From Lachnospiraceae bacterium (GTDB taxonomy: Bacteria > Bacillota > Clostridia > Lachnospirales > Lachnospiraceae), in contig JAFVXW010000033.1 of NCBI GenBank assembly GCA_017500935.1, positions 1 to 40,388 of the forward strand: a DNA stretch of 40,388 nucleotides, in the 5' to 3' direction. The notes under the pieces are model-generated. The model did not search any database. It saw only the letters and a list, made by a program, of their open reading frames with translations, and had not been told where the DNA came from. Shown piece after piece: positions 23,736 through 31,254 of the stretch (position 1 is its first letter; each line of letters opens with the position of its first letter). A program made the position numbers and the translations under genes.

Positions 23736-24824
23736 TTACTGCCGTGCCGCCTCTGCCTTTGCATCAAACATATCCACGATCTGCCCCATCAGCTCCTCGT
23801 CCAGCTTGTAATAGACCGTGTAATCTATAAATTCCTTCCGGAATGCCGCATGGATTTCTGTGCTGTCCGACAGCTTGTTTTCGTACAGATATCTGCTGTA
23901 GGCCGCCTCGTAATGCCTGCGGTTTTTGATGGTTTCCGTAGGATAAAACAGCTGGCTGTGTCCGCGGCTGCCATAAAGAACAAAATGAACCCGCTCCTTC
24001 CCACTGTGGGCTTTGTAAAACAGATCGTAACCGTTTTCCTGCAGAACAGTTTTGTCATCTTTGCTGTGCACGATCAGAATCTGCGCATCCTTTGCCGCCT
24101 CAATGCCTTCACTGGCTGTCGTCAGCGCATATTTTCCATATTTTGCCCACTCATAAACCCGCACAAAGGGAATCAGCAGATCTCCATATTTTCCTGCCTT
24201 ATTGCGGCCTTCCTGACGCAAAAGCGCCGCTGAGCTGTCAATACCGGCAAACAGCACCGCGCCCTGAATATCCGTGTGAAAATTCAGCACATTTCCCACG
24301 GAATAACCGCCCCAGCTGTGCCCCATCAAAAAAACAGGCAGCCCCTGATAATCTGCGTCTTTTTTTACATAGCGCAGCGCATAATCCAGATCGATGATCC
24401 CCTGCGGAAAACCGCCTATGTATTTGCCTTCACTCTCATAATTACCCGTAATATCATAGGAAAAAACAGCATACCCATGTTCCGCCATATAGGCGATCAG
24501 AGGCATGTAAATACAGTGACTGCCGCCGCCGAAGCCGTGAGCAAACACCATGACCCCCTTGGGCGCTTCCACCTGTTCCATCCGGTATTTGTAACCGACA
24601 AGAGTATGCCCCTGTTTTGTCTGGAACAAAACCCGCTTGGCCTGCAGTCCTTCAAAATCTTCTGCCGTAAAAATCTCATCTGCATCCGGCTCAAACCGCA
24701 CCTTAAAAACTGACTGATATACCATCACCGAAACAGCAAACGCTGCGATAAGCGCCAAAACCACGATCACAGCCAGAACAATTACACTTATTTTCAGCAT
24801 TTTCTTTCCTCTTTCCGTATTCAT
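23736..24824 (-). CDS. Membrane-anchored alpha/beta hydrolase
   Basis: The 362-residue protein has an N-terminal hydrophobic segment (about 12-32, preceded by basic residues) that would anchor or export it, then a lipase/esterase-type alpha/beta hydrolase domain. VMVFAHGFGGGSHCIYMP provides the oxyanion region, the nucleophile serine is in MGHSWGGYS, the acid is in HSKDDKTV and the histidine in SRGHSQLFYP. The substrate is unknown; monoacylglycerol lipase-like or peptidase-like relatives exist. The ATG at 24824 has AAAGGAG nine bases upstream; an upstream TTG is less likely. A promoter with TATAAT lies immediately before it, divergent from the sulfite-reductase-like gene. Confidence 0.85.
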   Translation of the reverse strand: MNTERGKKMLKISVIVLAVIVVLALIAAFAVSVMVYQSVFKVRFEPDADEIFTAEDFEGLQAKRVLFQTKQGHTLVGYKYRMEQVEAPKGVMVFAHGFGGGSHCIYMPLIAYMAEHGYAVFSYDITGNYESEGKYIGGFPQGIIDLDYALRYVKKDADYQGLPVFLMGHSWGGYSVGNVLNFHTDIQGAVLFAGIDSSAALLRQEGRNKAGKYGDLLIPFVRVYEWAKYGKYALTTASEGIEAAKDAQILIVHSKDDKTVLQENGYDLFYKAHSGKERVHFVLYGSRGHSQLFYPTETIKNRRHYEAAYSRYLYENKLSDSTEIHAAFRKEFIDYTVYYKLDEELMGQIVDMFDAKAEAARQ

Positions 24825-24849
24825 GTCCAAAACTCCTTTTACAAGGTCT

Positions 24850-24877
24850 ATTATACACCATGATTTACTGTATGCAA
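24850..24877 (-). promoter_or_regulatory. Promoter of the alpha/beta hydrolase gene
   Basis: Minus-strand -35 TTGCAT (24872-24877) and -10 TATAAT (24850-24855), 16-base spacer. Its -35 box directly abuts the -35 box of the divergent promoter. Confidence 0.75.
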
Positions 24878-24906
24878 TTGATTTCCTGCCGTTTCGGTGC
24901 TACAAT
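24878..24906 (+). promoter_or_regulatory. Promoter of the sulfite-reductase-like gene
   Basis: Plus-strand -35 TTGATT (24878-24883) and -10 TACAAT (24901-24906), 17-base spacer, 53 bases before the ATG at 24960. Confidence 0.75.
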
Positions 24907-24959
24907 GAAACTGATTGATATTCTCAGCAAACCTTCTGTTTTCAAGGAGACTAACTATT

Positions 24960-25862
24960 ATGAACAACATTACAACCCAAAATGCTTTAACCCCTGAACA
25001 GATCAAATATGTAAAAAGTCTTGGCTGTCTGCGCGACAAACGCTATCCTGATGTCTTCAACGTGCGCGTCATCACCAGAAACGGCCGCCTCACTTCTGCA
25101 GAACATCATGCCATTGCAGAAGCTGCAGAGCGCTTCGGCAGCGCCGCTGTTGCCATGACCTCCCGCCTTTCTCTGGAAATCCAGGGTGTCAGATACGACA
25201 ACATCGAAGCTTTGATCGCATTCCTGAAAGAAAATGGTCTGGAAACCGGCGGCACCGGTCCTTTGGTCCGTCCTGTTGTTTCCTGTAAGGGAACCACCTG
25301 TCAGTACGGCCTGATCGATACCTTCGGCTTAAGCGAAAAGATTCACGAGCGTTTCTATATCGGTTACCACAATGTAACCCTGCCTCACAAGTTCAAGATC
25401 GGCGTCGGCGGCTGCCCCAACAACTGTGTCAAACCCGATTTAAACGATCTTGGCATCATCGGCCAGAAAGTCCCCACTGTTGACCTTTCCAAATGCCGCG
25501 GCTGCAAAAAATGTCAGGTGGAAGCAGCCTGCCCCATCAAGCACGCTCAGGTGATCGACGGCAGGATCTGCATTGATCCTGCACAGTGCAATCACTGCGG
25601 ACGCTGTCAGGGCAAATGTCCTTTCGGCGCGGTTGCGGAATACCAGCAGGGCTACAAAGTATGCATCGGCGGACGCTGGGGCAAAAAAGTGGCGCAGGGC
25701 CGTCCTCTGGGCAAAATATTTACTTCCGAAGAAGAAGTTCTTGATATCGTTGAAAAAGCGATCCTGCTGTTTAAAAACGAAGGCATTGCCGGTGAACGTT
25801 TTGCAGACACCATCAACCGCCTTGGTTTTGAATATGTGGAAGATAAACTCTTAAATTCCTAA
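24960..25862 (+). CDS. Sulfite/nitrite reductase-like siroheme-4Fe-4S protein with ferredoxin domain
   Basis: The 300-residue protein begins with a ferredoxin-like half domain (to about 95), followed by the siroheme/4Fe-4S site: C109 and C114 (SCKGTTCQYG) and C152 and C156 (GCPNNCVKP). An inserted 2[4Fe-4S] ferredoxin follows with C179, C182, C185, C191 and C210, C213, C216, C220. This order is that of small single-chain dissimilatory-type sulfite reductases and AsrC-like proteins of anaerobes; reduction of sulfite (or nitrite) with electrons from ferredoxin is the expected reaction. The first cysteine pair is spaced by four residues. No asrA/asrB neighbours are present, so it works as a single gene or with distant partners. 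AAGGAG lies ten bases before ATG 24960. Cytoplasmic. Confidence 0.85.
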   Translation: MNNITTQNALTPEQIKYVKSLGCLRDKRYPDVFNVRVITRNGRLTSAEHHAIAEAAERFGSAAVAMTSRLSLEIQGVRYDNIEALIAFLKENGLETGGTGPLVRPVVSCKGTTCQYGLIDTFGLSEKIHERFYIGYHNVTLPHKFKIGVGGCPNNCVKPDLNDLGIIGQKVPTVDLSKCRGCKKCQVEAACPIKHAQVIDGRICIDPAQCNHCGRCQGKCPFGAVAEYQQGYKVCIGGRWGKKVAQGRPLGKIFTSEEEVLDIVEKAILLFKNEGIAGERFADTINRLGFEYVEDKLLNS

Positions 25863-25932
25863 AAAAACTGCGCATCGCGCAATCAAAAAAATATGCACTT
25901 TGCGCATATAAATATTGTCCCTATCAGGATCT

Positions 25933-26071
25933 GCCGGACCGCACAGACGGTGAATGGCTTTAAAACGTATCCGTAAGGACTGACACAATACAGACAGGGG
26001 GCTTTTGTTCCTTCTGTTTGCTGTGCCGGTCGCCGGAAAACCAAGGCCTCCACCGCCTGTACGGTTCTTTT
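25933..26071 (+). ncRNA. Candidate structured leader RNA (riboswitch-like) before the metal-chelate ABC operon
   Basis: A long-range helix joins 25933-25946 (CCGGACCGCACAG core) with 26021-26036 (CTGTGCCGGTCGCCGG), about 13 pairs with two small bulges. Inside it are a CAGACAG/CTGTTTG hairpin (25991-25997 with 26014-26020) and a TCC-GTAA-GGA mini-hairpin (25970-25979). It is followed by a terminator-like hairpin: AACC (26039-26042) and AGGC (26044-26047) pair with GCCT (26055-26058) and GGTT (26063-26066), then TTTTGTTTTG. The element occupies most of the 246-base gap before the binding-protein gene. I do not recognise a known riboswitch class; the cobalamin consensus was looked for and not found. 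Confidence 0.45.
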
Positions 26072-26108
26072 GTTTTGCCCAAACTCTTTATGGAAAGGAT
26101 ATTCATTC

Positions 26109-27119
26109 ATGTCAAATAATTCCGTTGCCCGCCGTCAAATGACTTTGATCGCGGCCCTCCTACTGCTTCTGACATCGATCCTCACCGGATGCAGCGCCAG
26201 CTCTGCTGTCCCCTCACAGGAGTCTGACACAGTTATCGGGGCATCTGCCGATACCGATTTAGAGGCAGCCTGCACCTTCACCGATGCACTCGACCGCAGC
26301 GTCACGGTCCATGCTCCCCGGCGCACTGCAGCCCTTCTGGGCAGTTTTGCGCAGATCTGGCAGCTGGCAGGAGGTGAAGTCTGTGCCACGGCCGATGATG
26401 CCTGGGATGACCTTGCACTTGACCTTGCCCCTGATACGGTCAATCTGGGCAAAACCAAGGAGCTGAGCCTGGAAAAGCTTCTGGAAGCCCGGCCCGATTT
26501 TATCCTTGCCAGCACCAACACGCGCCAGAACGTGGAATGGAAAGACACGCTGGAAGCTGCAGGCATTCCCGTGGCCTATTTTGACGTTTCGGATTTTGAA
26601 GATTACCTGCAGCTTCTCAAAATCTGCACCTCCATCACCGGGCGCAGCGATCTGTATGAAAAAAACGGACTTAATGTCCAGACACAGATCGAGGCTGTTC
26701 TGCAAAAAAGTCAGGAACGCATCGCCGTCAGCGACAGCCCAAAGGTTTTGTCTCTGGCAGCATCCGCCTCCAAAGTACGCGCCAAAAACAGCACCAGCAA
26801 TGTGCTGGGCAGAATGCTGTATGCGCTGGGCTGTGAAAACATTGCCGATTCCGACCAAACACTGCTGGAAAATTTAAGTCTGGAACATATCCTGCAGGCC
26901 GACCCGGATTTTATTTTTGTGGTCCAGCACGGTGATGATACGGAGGGAACGCGCAGACTGTTTGAGCAGATGATGGACGAACAGCCCGCCTGGAAACAGC
27001 TTTCCGCTGTGCGCAGCGGCCGCATTTATTTTATGGAAAAATCACTTTACAGCTTAAAACCCAATCATCGCTGGGGCGAAGCCTATGAACTGCTGGAGGA
27101 AATTCTTACTGATGAATAA
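26109..27119 (+). CDS. Iron-siderophore/corrinoid ABC transporter substrate-binding lipoprotein
   Basis: The 336-residue precursor has a lipoprotein signal with lipobox ILTGC (C28). The mature protein is a type III (BtuF/FhuD/FepB) binding protein: FTDALDRSVTVHAPRRTAALL, LSLEKLLEARPDFILASTNT, and YALGCENIADSD in the second lobe. It captures a metal chelate (ferric siderophore, haem or cobalamin) at the cell surface and delivers it to the permease next door; the ligand is not readable. ATG 26109 has GAAAGGA about ten bases upstream; an in-frame ATG 39 bases earlier has no RBS. It overlaps the permease gene by eight bases. Expression may be controlled by the structured leader upstream. Confidence 0.9.
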   Translation: MSNNSVARRQMTLIAALLLLLTSILTGCSASSAVPSQESDTVIGASADTDLEAACTFTDALDRSVTVHAPRRTAALLGSFAQIWQLAGGEVCATADDAWDDLALDLAPDTVNLGKTKELSLEKLLEARPDFILASTNTRQNVEWKDTLEAAGIPVAYFDVSDFEDYLQLLKICTSITGRSDLYEKNGLNVQTQIEAVLQKSQERIAVSDSPKVLSLAASASKVRAKNSTSNVLGRMLYALGCENIADSDQTLLENLSLEHILQADPDFIFVVQHGDDTEGTRRLFEQMMDEQPAWKQLSAVRSGRIYFMEKSLYSLKPNHRWGEAYELLEEILTDE

Positions 27120-28098
27120 AAAGCTTCTCTTTACGGCCGCTGCATTTTTTGTCCTGCTTACGGCACTGTTTGGACTTCTTCTGGGCGCCGCCAGCTTGTC
27201 TTTGCCGCAGCTGGTACATGCAGTCATAAACGGCCCTGCCGATACCGCAGGCGCGATTTTCTGGTATGTCAGGCTCCCGCGCACTGCTGCAGCACTCCTT
27301 TCGGGTGCCGCCCTTGCCACCGCCGGCTGTATCATTCAAAATGTGTTAAACAGTAAACTGGCATCTCCCGGTATCATCGGTGTCAACGCAGGCGCCGGCC
27401 TTTTTGTCACACTCTGCTGTGCGTTTGGCGTTGTGTCCGGCTGGGCGATCGCTGCATCTGCCTTTTTTGGTGCGCTGCTTTCTGTTTTTCTGGTGATGTA
27501 TCTTGCCTGCAAAACAGGTGCTTCCCGCACCACCGTCATTCTTTCCGGTGTGGCTGCAAACAGTATTTTAAATGCCCTTTCCGAAGCGGTCACCACTCTG
27601 GTTCCCGATGCGGCCGCCATGACAGTGGATTTCAGAGTCGGCGGTTTTTCCTCCGTGGCATATACGCGCCTGATCCCGGCAGGTATTCTGATCCTGTCTG
27701 CACTGGCTGCTGTCTTTACATTATGCAATGAACTGGATCTTTTATCCCTCGGGGAAGAAACAGCCCAGAGCCTTGGACTGCCAGTCCGCAAAACCCGCAC
27801 CCTGCTTTTGCTTCTTACCGCCATGCTGGCAGGCGCTGCCGTCAGCTTCAGCGGGTTATTAGGCTTTGTCGGACTGATCGTACCCCACGCAGTCCGCAGA
27901 CTTGTGGGAACGGAAAGCAGATATACGCTCCCGCTGTGTGCTTTGGGCGGCGCAGGCTTTGTCGCCTCCTGCGACCTGGCCGCGCGTCTTCTTTTTGCAC
28001 CGTACGAACTGCCCGTCGGCATTTTAATGTCTGTGATCGGCGGTCCCTGTTTTCTGGTGCTTTTATTAAAAAAGAAAGGAGAGCCGCAGTATGAGTAA
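27112..28098 (+). CDS. Iron-siderophore/corrinoid ABC transporter permease (FecCD/BtuC family)
   Basis: The 328-residue polytopic membrane protein shows the FecCD features: WYVRLPRTAAALLSGAALATAG near residue 48, NVLNSKLASPGIIGVNAGAG near 80, and LLGFVGLIVPHAVRRLVGTE near 250, the ATPase-coupling region. About nine to ten helices are expected. The start at 27112 overlaps the upstream stop (ATGAATAA) and has GGAGGA 11 bases before it, so translational coupling is likely. It would form a homodimer with two copies of the ATPase from the next gene. Confidence 0.94.
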   Translation: MNKKLLFTAAAFFVLLTALFGLLLGAASLSLPQLVHAVINGPADTAGAIFWYVRLPRTAAALLSGAALATAGCIIQNVLNSKLASPGIIGVNAGAGLFVTLCCAFGVVSGWAIAASAFFGALLSVFLVMYLACKTGASRTTVILSGVAANSILNALSEAVTTLVPDAAAMTVDFRVGGFSSVAYTRLIPAGILILSALAAVFTLCNELDLLSLGEETAQSLGLPVRKTRTLLLLLTAMLAGAAVSFSGLLGFVGLIVPHAVRRLVGTESRYTLPLCALGGAGFVASCDLAARLLFAPYELPVGILMSVIGGPCFLVLLLKKKGEPQYE

Positions 28099-28855
28099 TG
28101 CTGTACACATAAAAAACACCTGTGCCGGATATGTCAGCAAAGATGTCCTTTTTGATATCAATATGCAGATTCCTGCAGGAAAGATCACTGTCATTGTCGG
28201 TCCAAACGGCTGCGGCAAATCCACGCTTTTAAAAACCCTTTGCGGTCTTGTACCTGTTCGCCGCGGTGACATTCTGATCGGTGACCGTTCCATCCATGAT
28301 TTTACGCCGCAGATGCTGGCAAGACAGATCGCTTTCCTGCCGCAAAACCGGCCTGTTTGCGCCGCCACTGCCGGACAGATGGTGCTTCATGGGCGTTTTC
28401 CCTATTTATCATATCCCCGCCGTTACCGTACCTCCGATCAAAAAATCGCACAGCAGGCCATGGAACGTATGGGAATCAGCGGCCTTGCCGATTCCCCCAT
28501 ACATACCCTTTCCGGCGGTATGCGCCAGAAAGTATATATTGCCATGGCACTGACACAGGACACACCCGTTATTCTGTTTGACGAACCCACCACCTATCTT
28601 GATATTTCCCACCAGCTGCAGATGATGGAACATGCCCGTTTTCTGTGCCGGGAAGGGAAAACGGTTGTGATGGTGCTCCACGATCTTCCCATGGCACTTA
28701 AACTTGCTGACAGAATTGCTGTCATGCAAGACGGCAGGATCACCGCCTGCGGCACACCGGAGGAAATCTATGCCTCCCAATGTCTTGATGCCGTATTTGG
28801 CGTAGGCCTGCGCCGGGTACAGACTGATGATGGATGGCAGTATTATACGGTTTGA
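28091..28855 (+). CDS. Iron-siderophore/corrinoid ABC transporter ATP-binding protein (FecE/BtuD family)
   Basis: The 254-residue ATPase completes the importer. Walker A is GPNGCGKST (around 38), the Q-loop region IAFLPQNRPVCA, the signature LSGGMRQK, Walker B VILFDEPTTYLDI and the switch histidine in VVMVLHDLPMA. The gene overlaps the permease by eight bases, with AAAGGAGA upstream. No terminator with a T-run follows; only a small GTGCA/TGCAC palindrome is seen near 28858. Confidence 0.94.
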   Translation: MSNAVHIKNTCAGYVSKDVLFDINMQIPAGKITVIVGPNGCGKSTLLKTLCGLVPVRRGDILIGDRSIHDFTPQMLARQIAFLPQNRPVCAATAGQMVLHGRFPYLSYPRRYRTSDQKIAQQAMERMGISGLADSPIHTLSGGMRQKVYIAMALTQDTPVILFDEPTTYLDISHQLQMMEHARFLCREGKTVVMVLHDLPMALKLADRIAVMQDGRITACGTPEEIYASQCLDAVFGVGLRRVQTDDGWQYYTV

Positions 28856-28900
28856 AGTGCACAGCTGCACATCAACACTGCAGAAGCCTTGCGTTTCCCC

Positions 28901-29377
28901 TCAGGACTCTTCCACCAGTTTCCCGCAGATATGCTCCGGAACCAGCTTCATCAGTACCGTGCGATGCGCATGCTTCTCAATTTCATCTTCAATATATGCT
29001 TCATCCTGCGTAAACTTATAGCTGAGCTTTCTGGTGATCGCTTTAATGGTTTCCTGATCCTCAAGCAGTTCCATTCTGCCAAAAATAATGACACTCTTTA
29101 CATTGAGCGCCCACTCGCCTTCTTTGCGGTATCCCTGATCATACACACAAAAGGAAACTCTGCTGTCCTTTTTCAGTGCCTCCAGCCGATGTCCGATGTT
29201 GCCGCCATGAAAATAGACACATCCGTCCTCTTCTTCGTACCAGTGATTCATAGGCATACCGTAAGGATAGCCGTCATCTCCGCACACTGACAGCACACCG
29301 CGCTTTTCACTCCTTAATACCCGCACGCAGTCCTCCATGGACAGCTGCTTATCTTTTCTGATCAATTCCCGAAACAT
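28901..29377 (-). CDS. Pyridoxamine 5'-phosphate oxidase-related flavin-binding protein
   Basis: The 158-residue protein has the split-barrel FMN-binding fold of the PNPOx-like/NimA group: MEDCVRVLRSEKRGVLSVCGDDGYPYGMPMNHWY at the N-terminus and VYFHGGNIGHRLEALKKDSRVSFCVYD in the middle. Such proteins in gut Clostridia are small flavoproteins of largely unknown reaction; some are nitroimidazole reductases. ATG 29377 follows AGGAG by eight bases. It begins 28 bases after the iron-sulfur flavoprotein gene and ends the unit. Confidence 0.88.
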   Translation of the reverse strand: MFRELIRKDKQLSMEDCVRVLRSEKRGVLSVCGDDGYPYGMPMNHWYEEEDGCVYFHGGNIGHRLEALKKDSRVSFCVYDQGYRKEGEWALNVKSVIIFGRMELLEDQETIKAITRKLSYKFTQDEAYIEDEIEKHAHRTVLMKLVPEHICGKLVEES

Positions 29378-29405
29378 TTCTCTTACTCCTGTCCACTCAT
29401 AAAAA

Positions 29406-30023
29406 TCAACGGATAAAGTTTGTAGATACTCTTTTTTCCTGTTCAGGCAGGCCAAACTTCTCTTTTCCCAGTGCAATACTCTTCATCAGGAATGCCATAT
29501 TGGCTGCCAGCGTCCGCATGATCTGAAGCCCCTCGCCATCCTGCACTCCTTCTCCGGGAGCTGTCCCATGAATACTGTTCCAATACTGACCGGACGCCAC
29601 AGGCATACCCGAAATCGTAAAATATTTGTTCAGCACATCAAAGCTGGAAGACAGACCGCCTCTGCGTGCTGCCACTACAGCCGCTCCCACCTTCATCCGC
29701 TTGTCAAAGCCGGTACTGTAAAACAGACGATCCAACACTGCGATCAAGGTTGCGTTGGGACTGGCATAATATACGGGACTGCCCACCACAAGGCCATCAC
29801 ATTCCTCAAATTTTGATGCCAGTTCATTCACAACATCATCCACCACACATTTTCCGTTCCGATAGCAGTAGCCGCAGGCCACACAACCGCGCACAGCCAG
29901 ATGTCCTACCTGTACGATCTCCGTTTCGATTCCTTCTTTTAAAAAAACGGCTTCCATTTCCTTTAAGGCAATCGCCGTATTTCCGTTTGCCCTGGGACTG
30001 CCGTTTAGCAGCAATACCTTCAT
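29406..30023 (-). CDS. Iron-sulfur flavoprotein / NAD(P)H-dependent FMN reductase family
   Basis: The 205-residue flavodoxin-fold protein starts with the FMN phosphate loop MKVLLLNGSPRANGNTAIAL. A compact cysteine motif C47-x2-C50-x2-C53-x5-C59 (CVACGYCYRNGKC) matches the CX2CX2CX4-7C pattern of archaeal and clostridial iron-sulfur flavoproteins, so a 4Fe-4S cluster plus FMN is expected. GLVVGSPVYYASPNATLIAVLDRL is the second FMN-binding loop. It likely shuttles electrons in the cytoplasm. AGGAGGAA precedes ATG 30023. Adjacent to the PNPOx-like gene and 15 bases after the URO-D-like gene. Confidence 0.88.
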   Translation of the reverse strand: MKVLLLNGSPRANGNTAIALKEMEAVFLKEGIETEIVQVGHLAVRGCVACGYCYRNGKCVVDDVVNELASKFEECDGLVVGSPVYYASPNATLIAVLDRLFYSTGFDKRMKVGAAVVAARRGGLSSSFDVLNKYFTISGMPVASGQYWNSIHGTAPGEGVQDGEGLQIMRTLAANMAFLMKSIALGKEKFGLPEQEKRVSTNFIR

Positions 30024-30038
30024 AACTTCCTCCTGTTA

Positions 30039-31022
30039 TTACCCTTTGTATTCCCGATACTCTCTCACCGCATCAAACAGTGCCACGATATTTTCCTTCG
30101 GGATTTCGTAATTCAGTTCAATATTCAGCGCCAGACCGCCCTGGGGCAAATACATCCGCTGTACGCATTCCCGCACATGCTCACGGATCTGTGCCGGTTT
30201 TGCAAACGGGAACATCTGACGATCCAGATCCAGATTGATCGGAATCTTTCCTTTGCATACCTGTTCCAGTCTGTCCAGACCGTTGGCCCTAAACTGCGGA
30301 TTGACCATATTGGCGCCAACCTCATACAGATCCGGGATGATCTCATGGATGCATCCGTCTGTATGCATATAAACATAGATGCCCTTATCACGAAATACCT
30401 TATAAATCTGCGCAAAGCAGGGTTTTAAATACTTACGCCATTTCGCCGCACCGATCGCCAGGCCGTTCTGCATCCCCAGATCATCGCCCAGATACACGAT
30501 ATCGCCCGGTTTCATTTTAGCTGCGGCAACCTCTGCCTGTATCAGATTATACTGAAGCACTTTGTCAAGCAAAGTTTCCAGCGCTTCTCCTTCTTCCGCA
30601 AAATCAATCATCGCCTCTTCAAAACCGCGCAGATCAAGAAGCCGCAGATACATAAAACCATGGGGCAGACTGCCGTCTCTGTTTTTAGGAATTTCCAGCT
30701 TGAAAATGTCGTCCTGTGTCGGCACAGGATGTCCTGTCACGATACCGTCCATGCCATGTTCCACATTGCTGAAAACACATCCCCACTCATCCACCCATTC
30801 ACCGCAGCGATAACGGGCTGAAAGATTCTCTTCCAGATGCTCCAGATCCGGAAGCAGCATAATATCCTGATACTCACTGACCAGCTCTGCAAGCTCCTTT
30901 CCCCTTTTCATCCAGGCCGCCGGCAAAAAACCGCAGCTAACCGGAATCACCTCGGGATAGTCGTAAGTCATCGCTTTTTTCATCAGTTCCTGATGATATA
31001 CAGGATCAAATTTTTTGTACAT
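30039..31022 (-). CDS. Uroporphyrinogen decarboxylase-fold (URO-D family) protein, second copy type
   Basis: The 327-residue protein has the URO-D/MtaA barrel. It shares with the 15813-16781 protein the motifs DDLGMQN (around 180) and HTDGC (H220-C224), so both belong to one subfamily although overall they differ. In characterised corrinoid methyltransferases a HxCG motif binds zinc; here aspartate replaces the cysteine, leaving the reaction open. ATG 31022 is chosen because GGGAGGG lies eight bases before it; the frame is open for 22 further codons. It heads a unit with the iron-sulfur flavoprotein and PNPOx-like genes, which suggests redox-linked C1 or demethylation chemistry, but that is inference. 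Confidence 0.75.
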   Translation of the reverse strand: MYKKFDPVYHQELMKKAMTYDYPEVIPVSCGFLPAAWMKRGKELAELVSEYQDIMLLPDLEHLEENLSARYRCGEWVDEWGCVFSNVEHGMDGIVTGHPVPTQDDIFKLEIPKNRDGSLPHGFMYLRLLDLRGFEEAMIDFAEEGEALETLLDKVLQYNLIQAEVAAAKMKPGDIVYLGDDLGMQNGLAIGAAKWRKYLKPCFAQIYKVFRDKGIYVYMHTDGCIHEIIPDLYEVGANMVNPQFRANGLDRLEQVCKGKIPINLDLDRQMFPFAKPAQIREHVRECVQRMYLPQGGLALNIELNYEIPKENIVALFDAVREYREYKG

Positions 31023-31101
31023 ACTGTTTTCCCTCCCAGCCATACAGAGTCTATTCCCAGCCTGTGTGTTTACACCGGTCTGTGTCATTCCTGCTGCCTC
31101 T

Positions 31102-31110
31102 ATTATAACA
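31102..31110 (-). promoter_or_regulatory. Extended -10 promoter for the URO-D-like unit
   Basis: TGTTATAAT on the minus strand (TGn directly before TATAAT at 31102-31107), no good -35. It lies about 80 bases before ATG 31022. Confidence 0.5.
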
Positions 31111-31179
31111 GCATCCCGGTTTAAATGCTATCACAAAGCTGATTTGCGGCACTTATCTCTTATAAAAAACAGCAAAATA

Positions 31180-31188
31180 TGGTACAAT
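31180..31188 (+). promoter_or_regulatory. Extended -10 promoter for the flavodiiron gene
   Basis: TGGTACAAT (TGn plus TACAAT at 31183-31188), with a weak -35 (TTATAA). It lies 67 bases upstream of the ATG at 31255. Confidence 0.5.
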
Positions 31189-31254
31189 GATGCAAACTGG
31201 ATTTGAACTACTAATACTTGCGCATTCCCACCGGAACCGCAGACAGGAGGAACT

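Noticed and set aside
25920-26080. Cobalamin riboswitch
   Set aside because: An isolated CAGGATCTGCC looks like the 3' end of the consensus, but it is at the 5' side and the B12-box core and the GGTG-AAATCC segment are not in the right order.
25883-26110. 75-residue minus-strand frame over the leader of the metal-chelate ABC operon
   Set aside because: No RBS, and it covers the structured leader; better explained as the complement of a structured RNA.
28856-28872. Terminator after the metal-chelate ATPase gene
   Set aside because: GTGCA/TGCAC is a five-pair palindrome with no T-run on the plus strand.
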